A stretch of 64,000 nt of DNA from Hymenobacter pini. Lineage in GTDB: Bacteria; Bacteroidota; Bacteroidia; Cytophagales; Hymenobacteraceae. Both the position numbers and the translations under genes were made by a program. Positions 17,852 to 26,565 of the stretch are shown piece by piece. Numbering within the stretch: position 1 is the first letter of the stretch; every line of letters starts with the position of its first letter. The notes beneath the pieces were generated by a model. It saw nothing but the letters and a program-made list of their open reading frames with translations. It was not told the origin of the DNA and did not search any database. The stretch spans positions 1-64,000 of the forward strand of contig NZ_JAIZZH010000004.1 in assembly GCF_020421205.1 (NCBI RefSeq), given 5' to 3'.

Positions 17852-18774
17852 TTCAGATACCAAGGGCGTTGGGTGAAGAATAGGGCCGTGTACGACACGG
17901 GCACGGCCCCGAAATTGGCGAAAAAACGGGCAATAGACGGTATCATGCCGCCCTCAAAATCGAGGATCAGCTCCGGCGTGCCCGCGTGCCGCCGGATGGC
18001 CGCATCTACCAGGGCTAACGGAGCCGCCAGCTTTTTACCTTCGGCAGAGGCCGCCGCGAACAAATAAATCAGCCGGGACCGGTACCGCACAAACAGTGCC
18101 CCGGCCAGCAGCTCGCCGCTACTGGAGTGACGCACTTCGTGCAGCTCCAGCAGCTGCCGGGCCTGCAGCGCGGCCACCAACCGGCGCAGAATGGTGTAGT
18201 GCCGATTTTTGAGGCGAGCGGCCGGGCCCTGAGTTTGCTGGAACAGTGCAAGCAGCGGCTCAACATCAGTGGTAGTCTGCACGGGGCCCAGCTCCGGAGC
18301 CGGCCGGCGCAGGCGGCGGCGGTAGTCGGCGCAGTAACCGGCTTGCAGTGCTTCGTAGGGCAGCTGAAGCGGTAAATGGTAAGTCTGGCGGGCCTGCACA
18401 GCAACTGGGGTTGGGGCGGCCACCAGTCGGTTTTGTTCGTTCAGCTGCGCGTAGAAGCGCGTGTAGCGGGGCTGCACCAGAGCTGGCCAGGAACCTACTA
18501 AGCTTGCGAACATCTTAGCCCCCACCGCGCCTAGTTGCTGCGTAAAGGGTGGCTGGTACACCTCCCGTCCCCAGGGCCACCACTTCACCGGCAACGGCCA
18601 CACCGTCAGGTAACGGCCGGTTTCAGGCTCTATTTCTACCAGCGCATCCCAGCGGCCGGCCGTGGCCTGCAGCCACCAGCTGGCGGCGTACGGAACCGCC
18701 TGCGGGGCCGAATCGACGCAGGCGTCCCAGGCAGCCAGGTCCAGTTCCGAGAAGCGCAGCAGGCGAAACGACAT
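17839..18774 (-). CDS. acetyltransferase-like protein (FemAB/BioF2-type GNAT fold)
   Basis: A 311-residue protein with a C-terminal region like the FemAB or BioF2 half of GNAT enzymes (GELLAGALFVRYRSRLIYLFAA...LILDFEGGMIPSIARFFANFGA). These transfer acyl or aminoacyl groups, often in cell-wall or surface-polymer synthesis. The substrate is unknown. Its 3' end overlaps upp by 13 bases. I choose the ATG at 18774 (MSFRLLRFSELDLAAWD), which lies three bases after a promoter element; the frame upstream reads through promoter DNA. Confidence 0.6.
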   Translation of the reverse strand: MSFRLLRFSELDLAAWDACVDSAPQAVPYAASWWLQATAGRWDALVEIEPETGRYLTVWPLPVKWWPWGREVYQPPFTQQLGAVGAKMFASLVGSWPALVQPRYTRFYAQLNEQNRLVAAPTPVAVQARQTYHLPLQLPYEALQAGYCADYRRRLRRPAPELGPVQTTTDVEPLLALFQQTQGPAARLKNRHYTILRRLVAALQARQLLELHEVRHSSSGELLAGALFVRYRSRLIYLFAAASAEGKKLAAPLALVDAAIRRHAGTPELILDFEGGMIPSIARFFANFGAVPVSYTALFFTQRPWYLKWMR

Positions 18775-18777
18775 GCC

Positions 18778-18785
18778 CAAAGGTA
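18778..18785 (-). promoter_or_regulatory. -7 promoter element of the acetyltransferase-upp operon
   Basis: TACCTTTG on the minus strand, followed by GGC and then the ATG. As with tsaB, the message would have almost no leader. Confidence 0.45.
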
Positions 18786-18886
18786 CTGCCGGGCAGCATC
18801 CGGCGTTAGTAGTTGCGGCCAATCCTACCACAAACTCCGTAGGTTTGCTTATCCACGCGCCGGCTTCGCCGTACATGGCTCTGCTT

Positions 18887-20794
18887 ATGAGAAATTCTTA
18901 CCTATTCGCACTGGGCTTGCTGAGCCTGCTGGCTGCCCCCGCTGCCGCCCAGGATACGCCCGCCCGCCCCACCGACGGCCAAGGTAACTGGCTCACCTAC
19001 GACCAGCCGCCCAAGCCTGCCAAGCCGGCCAAACCCGAAAACGTGGCGGCCACTAAGCCGCAGCCAGCCGTATCAGGCAAAACTACCATGGGTACTACCT
19101 ACGTGCCCTTAGATGCCGATATCTACCGCCTGATTGACCGGTACGTGATTCTGCACGGGCCTGACTCGTTGGGCGACCCGCACACCTCGGTGCGGCCTTA
19201 CACCCGCGCCGCCGTGGCCCGGCTGGCCGAGCGGATGCTGCAGGATTCCTCGGCCGGCTTGTCGCGGCAGGACCGGTTCAACATCCGCTACCTGCTGCGC
19301 GACAACTGGCACGATGCCCGGCTGGATTCGGCGGTGAACGTGCGGGAGCGGCCCATCCTGAAGTATTTCTACCAGCGGCCTTCCGACCTGTACAGCGTGG
19401 AGCAGCCGGAGTTTTCCCTGCGCGTGAACCCCGTGCTGGGCCTGAGCCTGGGCAACTCCGATGGGGCCAAAAGCTATTCCTTCCTCAACACCCGCGGGGT
19501 GCAGGTAGAGGGCACCATTGATAAACGGCTCGGTTTCTACGCCTTCTTGGCCGATAACCAGATGGCCGTGCCGCTGTACGTGCAGGATCGGGTGGATCGT
19601 GACCGGGCCGTGCCGCACGAGGGCTTCTGGAAACCGTTCAAAACCACCGGCGGGCAGTACGATTTCCTGTCGGCGCGGGGCTACCTCACGTATGCGGCCG
19701 GCCGCCACGTAAGCCTGCAGCTGGGCCACGACCGGAACCAGATTGGCAACGGCTACCGCAGCCTCATCCTGTCGGACTACTCCTCGCCCTACCTGTTTCT
19801 GAAGGTGCAGACGCGCATCTGGAAGTTCCAGTACCAGAACCTGTTTGCCCAGCTCATGGCCGATCCCGGCGACCTGGACGCGTCCTACGACCGGAAGTTT
19901 CTGGCCATGCACCACCTGAGCCTCGATGTACTGCCGAACCTCAACATTGGGGTATTTGAGAGCGTACTCACGGCCTCGTCGCGGCGGGATTCGGTGATTC
20001 GCAACGGGCAGGTGCAGGTGCAGCGCCGCAACACCTTCGATATTCAGTACCTCAATCCGGTTATCTTCTACCGCACCATTGAGCAAAGTACCGGCTCGCA
20101 GGACGGCAACGCCCTGCTGGGCCTCGACTTCAAGTGGAACCTCTGGCAGCGGGTGCAGCTATACGGGCAGCTAGTGCTGGATGAGTTTGTGCTGAGCCAG
20201 GTGCGCAGCGGCAACGGCTGGTGGGCCAATAAGCAGTCGGTGCAGTTGGGGGCCAAATACATCAATGTGGCCGGCATCCGCAACTTCGACCTGCAGGGTG
20301 AGTTCAACTTCATTCGGCCTTACACCTACCAGGCCCTCGACAAATTCCGGAGCTACCAGAACGCCGCTCAGCCGCTGGCTCATCCCATGGGAGCCAACTT
20401 GTGGGAGCTGATTGGCATTGCCAGCTTCCAACCCCTCCCCCGCCTTAATGTAGTGGCTAAAGGCTTCCTGGTGCGCCAGGGCCTCGACCCCGCTGGCCAG
20501 AACTACGGCTCCAACGTGCTGCTGCCCTACGATGACCGGCCCCGCGACGCCAACGGGCAGGTGCGGGAGTACGGCTTCTTCATAGGCAACGGCATCAGCT
20601 CCTACCTGCTGCACGGCGACCTGACCGGCTCTTGGCAGGCGGCCCACAACCTGTGGCTGGATGGCAAGGTCATCTACCGGCACCGCACCTACGAGGCCGG
20701 CCGTACGCCCCCGCCCAACTTCACGGCCGATGGCGGCGTGCTGGCCTCGGTGGGCCTGCGCTGGAACATTTCCCAGCGTCTGCACGAGTTTTAA
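18887..20794 (+). CDS. capsule assembly Wzi family outer-membrane protein
   Basis: A 635-residue exported beta-barrel. The signal peptide (LFALGLLSLLAAPAAAQ) is followed by a linker rich in Lys-Pro and Ala. A helical N-terminal segment (YRLIDRYVILHGPDSLG...YTRAAVARLAERML) comes next, then a barrel with repeated amphipathic strands ending in the terminal Phe. The N-terminal features and GHDRNQIGNGYRSLILSDYSSPYLFLK fit the PF14052 (Wzi) family, which anchors or assembles capsule polysaccharide at the surface. I choose the ATG at 18887; 18875 is four codons earlier. It is divergent from the acetyltransferase-like gene. Confidence 0.75.
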   Translation: MRNSYLFALGLLSLLAAPAAAQDTPARPTDGQGNWLTYDQPPKPAKPAKPENVAATKPQPAVSGKTTMGTTYVPLDADIYRLIDRYVILHGPDSLGDPHTSVRPYTRAAVARLAERMLQDSSAGLSRQDRFNIRYLLRDNWHDARLDSAVNVRERPILKYFYQRPSDLYSVEQPEFSLRVNPVLGLSLGNSDGAKSYSFLNTRGVQVEGTIDKRLGFYAFLADNQMAVPLYVQDRVDRDRAVPHEGFWKPFKTTGGQYDFLSARGYLTYAAGRHVSLQLGHDRNQIGNGYRSLILSDYSSPYLFLKVQTRIWKFQYQNLFAQLMADPGDLDASYDRKFLAMHHLSLDVLPNLNIGVFESVLTASSRRDSVIRNGQVQVQRRNTFDIQYLNPVIFYRTIEQSTGSQDGNALLGLDFKWNLWQRVQLYGQLVLDEFVLSQVRSGNGWWANKQSVQLGAKYINVAGIRNFDLQGEFNFIRPYTYQALDKFRSYQNAAQPLAHPMGANLWELIGIASFQPLPRLNVVAKGFLVRQGLDPAGQNYGSNVLLPYDDRPRDANGQVREYGFFIGNGISSYLLHGDLTGSWQAAHNLWLDGKVIYRHRTYEAGRTPPPNFTADGGVLASVGLRWNISQRLHEF

Positions 20795-20805
20795 TAGGTT
20801 CCGCC

Positions 20806-21162
20806 ATGCGCCACGAATCCGCCGTAACGCTGCTGTATCGCCCCGTGAATCAGGCTGAGCTGGACCTGATTGCGGCTTCGGGGTGGCTGGAGTTTCCGCC
20901 GCGCCTGCCGGAGCAGCCGTTCTTTTACCCCGTGCTCAATGAGCAGTACGCCGCCCAGATTGCCCGCGACTGGAACGTGCCCTATTACGGAGTGGGCTAC
21001 GTGCTGCGGTTTGCCGTGGAAGCCGACTACGCCGACTCGTTTCCGGTGCAGAACGTGGGCAACCGGGAGCATAACGAGCTGTGGATACCGGCCGAGGAGC
21101 TACCCGAATTCAACCGCCACATCATTGGGCAGATTGAAGTAATCGGCGTGTTCGGCTCCTGA
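20806..21162 (+). CDS. ADP-ribosylation/crystallin J1-annotated small protein
   Basis: A 118-residue soluble protein, start MRHESAVTLLYRPVNQAELDLIAASGW. It resembles a widespread family whose members carry the unhelpful name ADP-ribosylation/crystallin J1, with PRLPEQPFFYPVLNEQYAAQIA and an ELPEFN ending as family-like stretches. The biochemical role is unknown. It begins 11 bases after the Wzi stop codon, so co-transcription is likely. Confidence 0.6.
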   Translation: MRHESAVTLLYRPVNQAELDLIAASGWLEFPPRLPEQPFFYPVLNEQYAAQIARDWNVPYYGVGYVLRFAVEADYADSFPVQNVGNREHNELWIPAEELPEFNRHIIGQIEVIGVFGS

Positions 21163-21186
21163 CCCTATCCTTGTCCTTTCACACAC

Positions 21187-21224
21187 AAAAAAGGGCCGTC
21201 GCGTTACTGCGGCGGGCCTTTTTT
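21187..21224 (+). terminator. terminator after the crystallin J1-like gene
   Basis: AAAAAAGGGCCGTCGCG, a short loop and CGGCGGGCCTTTTTT form a GC stem with A and T tracts, 24 bases beyond the stop codon. Confidence 0.8.
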
Positions 21225-21592
21225 ATTGGGTTTATCGTGCAAGGCTAGGTATAGTGTTGGCTGAACACATGGATACGGAACCCAGCCAACTCCCATTCTG
21301 AATAAAAGCCTGATTCGACATCTGTGAAACGCCGTTCGCCCTGTATAAAGCCCTGTTCACCTAATTTTTATAGTCATTCAGAGAAAGGAGAAATACAAAC
21401 GCAGGGCTGTCACGTACGTTTGTCCGACTTCGGGAATCTTTCTCAATTTGGGAAAAAGATTGCTAGTGTTAACGCACGGCATGTCTTACCGAACTCGCTC
21501 AGTTTGCAGAATTACAACCTCTTACCCAAGCTCTAGCCAGCTTCCTGGCTTGGGTTCCTCCGCTTCGGCTTCCCAGCTCTTCTACCTCCTCT
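21225..21592. other. intergenic region upstream of the haem-lipoprotein operon
   Basis: A 370-base gap without a convincing gene. It is less GC-rich than its surroundings. It contains one promoter-like element (21415-21422) and a short palindrome near 21530-21553. It probably carries the regulatory region of the operon starting at 21593, with a long leader. Confidence 0.4.
21415..21422 (+). promoter_or_regulatory. candidate -7 element of the haem-lipoprotein operon
   Basis: TACGTTTG fits TAnnTTTG exactly, 170 bases before the first gene of the operon. No -33 TTG is seen at the proper distance, so it could instead respond to another sigma factor or be chance. Confidence 0.35.
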
Positions 21593-21955
21593 ATGCCACA
21601 CCGTTACTTTGCTTATCTCACCGTTGCTCTATTGAGTAGTTGTGCCTACGATAATGCCGCCAACATCAAACCAGCCGTAGTATGCAACACCCCAACCACG
21701 GTTAGCTACGCCCTGAATATTACTCCCCTGCTGGACCGTAATTGCCGCAGCTGCCACAATGCTGTGTTGCTCTCCGGCAACGTCAACCTTGAAGACTATA
21801 ACGAAGTGCAGGCCCGGGCCAAAAGCGGCCTGCTGATGGGGGTGGTAACGCACGCTCCTGGTTTTCAGCAAATGCCCCAGGGAGGTGCCAAGCTCTCCGA
21901 CTGTGACATTGCCCTCCTGCAGCAGTGGGTAACTGCCGGTGCACCCAACAACTAG
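21593..21955 (+). CDS. c-type haem lipoprotein
   Basis: A 120-residue exported protein. The lipoprotein signal ends at Cys17 (VALLSSC). A single haem-binding site CRSCH (residues 51-55) is followed by a probable axial Met in QQMPQGGAKLSDCDIALLQQW, the shape of the planctomycete-type cytochrome c domain (PF07635). It should carry one covalently attached haem c, anchored to a membrane and facing the periplasm. Its stop codon TAG is directly followed by the ATG of the YceI gene, so the two are translationally coupled. Confidence 0.8.
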   Translation: MPHRYFAYLTVALLSSCAYDNAANIKPAVVCNTPTTVSYALNITPLLDRNCRSCHNAVLLSGNVNLEDYNEVQARAKSGLLMGVVTHAPGFQQMPQGGAKLSDCDIALLQQWVTAGAPNN

Positions 21956-22552
21956 ATGGTCACCCACTTTGTACGCCGGGCAACACTTGCCAGATGGGGC
22001 ACGCTGGCGTTGCTGAGCCTGGGCAGCCTGAGCGGCTATGCGCAGGGACGCTACATGACGCAAACCGGTTCGGTCAGCTTCTTCTCGACCAGCATCATCG
22101 AGGATATTGAGGCGCGTACCGAGGAGGTATCAGCCATTTTCGACCTGCAGAACGGGCAACTCGCCTTTAGCATCCCCATCAAGTCGTTTCAGTTCAAGCG
22201 CACCCTCATGCAGGAGCACTTCAACGAGAACTACATGGAATCGGGGCGTTTTCCGAAAGCCACCTTCCGGGGTAAGGTGTTGGACCTGGACATGAGCGGC
22301 CTGCTGAAAGGTGGCTCCCAGCGCGCCACGGTAGAAGGCGACCTTACCATTCATGGCGTAACGCGCCACATCACGGTGCCCGGCATTCTGGAGCTCAGCC
22401 AGGGTACCCTGCTGGTAAACGCCTATTTCAACGTGGCCCCAGCCGACTACAATATTGAGATTCCGCTGCTGGTGCGCGAGAATATTGCCAAGATAGTAGG
22501 CGTGAAAGTGCGCCTGGCCTGCGAGCCGGCCACCCAGATTTCGGCCAAGTAA
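21956..22552 (+). CDS. YceI family periplasmic protein
   Basis: A lipocalin-like beta-barrel of the YceI family (198 aa), with a signal peptide and the core motifs FEKR-like FQFKRTLMQEHFNENYMESGRFPKA and DLTIHGVTRHITVPG. Family members bind polyisoprenoid or quinone-like lipids in their barrel. It is the second gene of the haem-lipoprotein operon, with no gap after the first. An ATG directly after the stop codon is the obvious start. Confidence 0.85.
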   Translation: MVTHFVRRATLARWGTLALLSLGSLSGYAQGRYMTQTGSVSFFSTSIIEDIEARTEEVSAIFDLQNGQLAFSIPIKSFQFKRTLMQEHFNENYMESGRFPKATFRGKVLDLDMSGLLKGGSQRATVEGDLTIHGVTRHITVPGILELSQGTLLVNAYFNVAPADYNIEIPLLVRENIAKIVGVKVRLACEPATQISAK

Positions 22553-22587
22553 CCTCCTGTTTTCCCATTATCCTCACTTCTGCCTCT

Positions 22588-23511
22588 ATGCGGCTACATT
22601 TCTACTATTCATTCCGTCGGTTGTGCGTGGCGCTGGCCCTTTTGCTGGGGCTGGCGGCTCCGGCCCTAGCGCAAGACGACGACCTGCTGGGCCAGCTGGA
22701 GAAGCAAACCAACGCCCAGCCCACCCGCGAAACCGTGCAGGCTACTTTCAAAAGCACCCGCCTCATCAACGGGCACACCGTGGAAACCCCGGGCCAGGGC
22801 ACCCTGGTTTTTCTGATTTCGCACCGCTTCGGGACGCTTAACAGCGGCGCTTACAATTTCTTCGGGCTCGACCAGGCCACCATTCGTCTGGGGCTGGAAT
22901 ACGCCGTTACCGACCACCTGGAAATTGGCGTTGGGCGCAGCTCGCTGGGCAAAACGCTGGATGGCTTTGCCAAATACCGGGTCATTACCCAGTCGACGGG
23001 GGCGCGGGCCATGCCCGTGAGCCTGACGCTGTTTGGCAGCACGGCCCTGACCACCATCAAGTACAACGACAACATCGACCACACCCTGCCGCGCCGCCTT
23101 ACCTATACTTACCAGGCCCTGCTGGCGCGCAAGTTCAGCGACAACCTCTCGCTGCAGCTCATGCCGACGCTGGTACACCGCAACCTGGTGATGGAAGGCC
23201 GGGACGCCAACGATGTGTACGCCCTGGGCGTGGGTGGCCGCCAGAAAATCACCAAGCGCACCTCCATTAACGTGGAGTACTACTACCTAATGCCCGACAG
23301 CAAGCCTACCGGTGTGCGCAATGCCGTGGCTGCCGGCTTGGACATTGAAACCGGCGGCCACGTGTTTCAGCTGCACGTGACCAACTCGCAGGGTATGATT
23401 GAAAAACACTTTGTAAGTGAAACCCGCGGCAACTTCTTCAAAGGCGACATCTATTTCGGCTTCAACGTGAACCGCAACTTCACGGTGCGCCCCAAGAAAG
23501 GATTCCGCTAA
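22588..23511 (+). CDS. DUF5777 family beta-barrel protein
   Basis: A 307-residue protein with a signal peptide (LALLLGLAAPALAQ) and alternating strands ending in a basic tail. It matches the DUF5777 family, thought to be a membrane-associated barrel of unknown function: TFKSTRLINGHTVETPGQGTLVF is family-like. It is the third gene of the operon (35-base gap). In other Bacteroidota, DUF5777 genes also sit beside YceI and c-haem genes, which suggests a shared task; this last statement rests on general memory. Confidence 0.72.
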   Translation: MRLHFYYSFRRLCVALALLLGLAAPALAQDDDLLGQLEKQTNAQPTRETVQATFKSTRLINGHTVETPGQGTLVFLISHRFGTLNSGAYNFFGLDQATIRLGLEYAVTDHLEIGVGRSSLGKTLDGFAKYRVITQSTGARAMPVSLTLFGSTALTTIKYNDNIDHTLPRRLTYTYQALLARKFSDNLSLQLMPTLVHRNLVMEGRDANDVYALGVGGRQKITKRTSINVEYYYLMPDSKPTGVRNAVAAGLDIETGGHVFQLHVTNSQGMIEKHFVSETRGNFFKGDIYFGFNVNRNFTVRPKKGFR

Positions 23512-23556
23512 CCCTTCAACTTCTCACCAACCATTTCCCTTTTTTCCCATTTTCTC

Positions 23557-24000
23557 ATGCTACACAAAATTACTTCTCTAATTCTGGCCGCTGGCCTGCT
23601 CACGCTGGGTGCTTGCAAAAACGATGATGACAACAACCAGCCTGCCAGCAACACGGTAAACGTGTCAGCTACGCTGGATGGTAAGCAGGAAGTACCCGCC
23701 AACTCCTCGGCCGCTACCGGCACCATGACGGGCACCTACGACAAGACCACCCGCACGCTTACCTATAAAGTAACGTACTCCGGTATTACGCCCTCCATGG
23801 GCCATATTCACCAGGCAGCCCCGGGCGTAAACGGTGGCGTGATTGTGCCGTTCTCCAGCGTAGCTACCTCGCCCATCAGCGGCACGGCTACTCTCTCGGA
23901 GGCCGATGGGGCCAAGCTGCTCAGCGGCGAAACCTACGTGAACCTGCACACGCAGGCCTACACCGGCGGCGAAATACGCGGCAACATGACGGTAAAGTAA
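23557..24000 (+). CDS. CHRD domain lipoprotein
   Basis: A 147-residue lipoprotein (signal LLTLGAC, Cys20) followed by one CHRD domain, recognised by SATLDGKQEVPANSSAATGTM and by GHIHQAAPGVNGGVIVPFSS and YVNLHTQAYTGGEIRG. CHRD was first seen in chordin. In bacteria it occurs in secreted proteins of unclear role. The conserved His residues could bind metal. It is the last gene of the operon and is followed by a hairpin. Confidence 0.85.
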   Translation: MLHKITSLILAAGLLTLGACKNDDDNNQPASNTVNVSATLDGKQEVPANSSAATGTMTGTYDKTTRTLTYKVTYSGITPSMGHIHQAAPGVNGGVIVPFSSVATSPISGTATLSEADGAKLLSGETYVNLHTQAYTGGEIRGNMTVK

Positions 24001-24025
24001 TCTGCAGGCGAAATCGTTTGACGAT

Positions 24026-24061
24026 ACACAGCCCCCGGCGCGCAGGTGTCGGGGGCTGTGT
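24026..24061 (+). terminator. hairpin after the CHRD gene
   Basis: ACACAGCCCCCG and CGGGGGCTGTGT form a perfect 12-base stem with a 12-base loop, 26 bases beyond the stop. There is no U tract, so it may be a processing or stability hairpin instead. Confidence 0.5.
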
Positions 24062-24122
24062 GCGTTCCGGGGGTGCTACGGCTGGCCTTGCCACCGTATA
24101 GGCCTCGCCGCAGGTAATGCCG

Positions 24123-24130
24123 TACCTTTG
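24123..24130 (+). promoter_or_regulatory. -7 promoter element of the ABC exporter gene
   Basis: TACCTTTG ends nine bases before the ATG at 24140, which implies a very short leader. It rules out the TTG at 24128 as the translational start. Confidence 0.45.
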
Positions 24131-24139
24131 CCTGTTCCG

Positions 24140-25984
24140 ATGAAGACTTACCTCCGCATTCTGCAATACGCCCGGCCCTGGGCGGTGTTTCTGCCGCAGT
24201 ACCTGCTGTTCACCATGCTGACCATCTTCTTCAGCATCGGCAACTTTACGCTCATCATTCCGCTGCTGAGCGTGCTGTTTGATAAAACGGACAAGGTGCC
24301 AGCCAAAGCCCCCAGCCACATTCCGGATTTTCACCCGACTATCCAATGGGTGACGGATACGTTCAACTTCTTCTTCGCGCAAGTGCTGGCGCAGCGCGGC
24401 AAGCTGGGGGCCCTTGCTTTTGTGTGCGGGGTGGTGGTGGTGTCGGTGCTGCTGAGCAATGTGTTCCGGTACCTGAGCCTGCGCCTGCTAGCCACGGTGC
24501 GGGCCCGCGTGATTCGGAACCTGCGCCGCGACCTGTATTACCGTATCTTGAGCCTGCCGCTGGGCTTTTTTGGCACCGAGCGGAAGGGGGATTTGATGTC
24601 GCGCTTCACGGCTGACGTGCAGGAGGTGGAAACCTCGGTGGTGAATACCATGACGGCCGTTATCAAAGAGCCGCTCACCATCATTGCCTACTTCGCGGTG
24701 CTGTTCCACATTTCCACGCCGCTCACGCTGTTCACGCTGATTCTGCTGCCAATTTCGGGCGGTATCATTGCCACCGTGGCCAAGCGCCTGCGCACCCAGG
24801 CCAAACAAAGCCAGAGCACCCTGGGCACCATGTTGTCGGTGATTGACGAAACGCTGGGTGGCATCCGGGTAATCAAAGCGTTCAACGCTCAGGAGTACAT
24901 CAAAGGCAAGTTTGAGGACCAGAACGACCTGTACGCCCGCACGTCCCGGGCCATTGATAACACCCGGGACCTGGCCTCGCCCTTCTCGGAGTTTGCGGGC
25001 GTGTCGGTAGTGGCTGGGCTGTTGTATTTCGGAGGCACACTGATTCTGGGTGGCCAGTCGAGCCTCGACGGACAAACGTTTATCGGGTACGTAGTGCTGT
25101 TTTCGCAGGTACTCACGCCGGCCAAGGCGCTGTCGGCTTCGTTTGGCAACATCCAGCGCGGGCTGGTGGCCGGCGAGCGGGTGCTGAGCATCATCGACAC
25201 CGAGCCGGCCATCCGCGACAAGCCCGACGCCCAGCTGCTGCCCGCCTTCGAGCACCAGATTGAGCTGCGCAACCTGCAGTTCGGCTACGCCGACGTGCCC
25301 GTGCTGCAGGACATCAACCTGACGATTCCAAAGGGCAAAACCGTGGCCCTGGTGGGCCCCAGCGGCGGCGGCAAGAGCACCCTGGCCGACCTGCTCCCCC
25401 GCTTCTACGACCCCACCGGCGGCCAGCTGCTCATCGACGGCCACGACGTGCGCGACTGCACCATTCACTCGGTGCGCGACCAGATGGGCATCGTAACGCA
25501 GGAAAGCATCCTGTTCAACGACACCATCTTCAACAACATCCGCTTCAACACCGAAGCAACCGAAGCCGAGGTGCTGGAAGCTGCCCGCATTGCTAATGCC
25601 CATGACTTCATTATGGCCTCGCCGGAGGGCTACCACACGATGATTGGTGACCGGGGTAGCCGCCTGAGCGGGGGCCAGCGCCAGCGCCTGAGCATTGCCC
25701 GCGCCATTCTGCGCAACCCGCCCATCCTGATTCTGGACGAAGCCACCTCAGCCCTCGACACGGAGAGCGAAAAGCTGGTACAAGAAGCCCTTACCCGCTT
25801 GATGCAGAACCGCACCAGCCTGGTTATTGCCCACCGCCTGAGCACCGTGCAGCACGCCGATGAAATTGTGGTGCTGCAGCACGGCCGAATTGTGGAGCGC
25901 GGCACCCACGAGGAGCTGCTGCGCCAGGGCGGCCTCTACCAGCGCCTCAACACGCTGCAGGCGACCAACGCGGCCTTGGTGTAG
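24140..25984 (+). CDS. ABC exporter, MsbA/LmrA-like half transporter
   Basis: An inner-membrane half transporter of 614 aa with an N-terminal transmembrane domain of six helices (to about residue 325) and a C-terminal ATPase. Walker A GPSGGGKST, the signature LSGGQRQRLS, Walker B ILILDEATSALD and the H-loop AHRLST are all intact. The type resembles MsbA, which flips lipid A core across the inner membrane, or a multidrug exporter; sequence alone does not decide. It is near gmhA, which also belongs to lipopolysaccharide synthesis. Confidence 0.88.
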   Translation: MKTYLRILQYARPWAVFLPQYLLFTMLTIFFSIGNFTLIIPLLSVLFDKTDKVPAKAPSHIPDFHPTIQWVTDTFNFFFAQVLAQRGKLGALAFVCGVVVVSVLLSNVFRYLSLRLLATVRARVIRNLRRDLYYRILSLPLGFFGTERKGDLMSRFTADVQEVETSVVNTMTAVIKEPLTIIAYFAVLFHISTPLTLFTLILLPISGGIIATVAKRLRTQAKQSQSTLGTMLSVIDETLGGIRVIKAFNAQEYIKGKFEDQNDLYARTSRAIDNTRDLASPFSEFAGVSVVAGLLYFGGTLILGGQSSLDGQTFIGYVVLFSQVLTPAKALSASFGNIQRGLVAGERVLSIIDTEPAIRDKPDAQLLPAFEHQIELRNLQFGYADVPVLQDINLTIPKGKTVALVGPSGGGKSTLADLLPRFYDPTGGQLLIDGHDVRDCTIHSVRDQMGIVTQESILFNDTIFNNIRFNTEATEAEVLEAARIANAHDFIMASPEGYHTMIGDRGSRLSGGQRQRLSIARAILRNPPILILDEATSALDTESEKLVQEALTRLMQNRTSLVIAHRLSTVQHADEIVVLQHGRIVERGTHEELLRQGGLYQRLNTLQATNAALV

Positions 25985-26109
25985 ATGAGAGGCAGCAGAG
26001 ATGACGCTGGTAGCTCAACACTGCGAAAGCGCTATATTTAATCCGTTCCAGTGGCTCCTGCGTATTACGGGCTACTTTCTCTCTCCTCCACCACAACCAC
26101 CTGACGCTC

Positions 26110-26553
26110 ATGCTTGCTCTTAAACGATTGGTAACCATCCTAGTGATGGTATTCTTGCTGCTGGCTCTGCTGATTCTGCTGGTACCCTCCGTGCAGAGTA
26201 GTTTTGCCAGCATGGCCGACTCCCGCGAAAGTCTGCTGTTTGGCCTGTTCGTAACGGCCACTGTTCTACTGGGCCTGCAGCTGCTCACCGAAAACCTGGA
26301 CAGCGTGATGCTGCGCCGGGACGTGGCCGCCCGCGAAGGCAAAATCAACGAGCTGAAAGCCCGCCTCTACGACCACCAGCTGGAACAGCAGCGCACCGCC
26401 GACCGGCCGCCCGTAGTGCCCCGCACTGGTGTTACTACCTACCCGGAGCAACACCAGCCCACCTTTCCGGAATCGGACCCGGCCCTGCCCAACGCCCCCA
26501 TCGACCAACCCAATTCCATCATTCCGCCGCGCAACCCTAATTATCCGGCGTAA
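26110..26553 (+). CDS. small membrane protein with coiled-coil and proline-rich tail
   Basis: A 147-residue protein. Two adjacent hydrophobic helices (residues 7-27 and about 43-60) are followed by a charged helical stretch, likely a short coiled coil (REGKINELKARLYDHQLEQQ). The tail is disordered and rich in Pro and Asn, ending NPNYPA. No family is recognised. It sits between the ABC exporter and gmhA on the same strand, 12 bases before gmhA, so it may be co-transcribed with it. Confidence 0.6.
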   Translation: MLALKRLVTILVMVFLLLALLILLVPSVQSSFASMADSRESLLFGLFVTATVLLGLQLLTENLDSVMLRRDVAAREGKINELKARLYDHQLEQQRTADRPPVVPRTGVTTYPEQHQPTFPESDPALPNAPIDQPNSIIPPRNPNYPA

Positions 26554-26565
26554 TTTCCGCGTTTC

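Noticed and set aside
24488..25636. A 382-codon minus-strand frame over the ABC exporter
   Set aside because: It is a shadow of the exporter gene, which has all ABC motifs. The same reasoning removes the long antisense frames over yifB, uvrA and the M20 gene.
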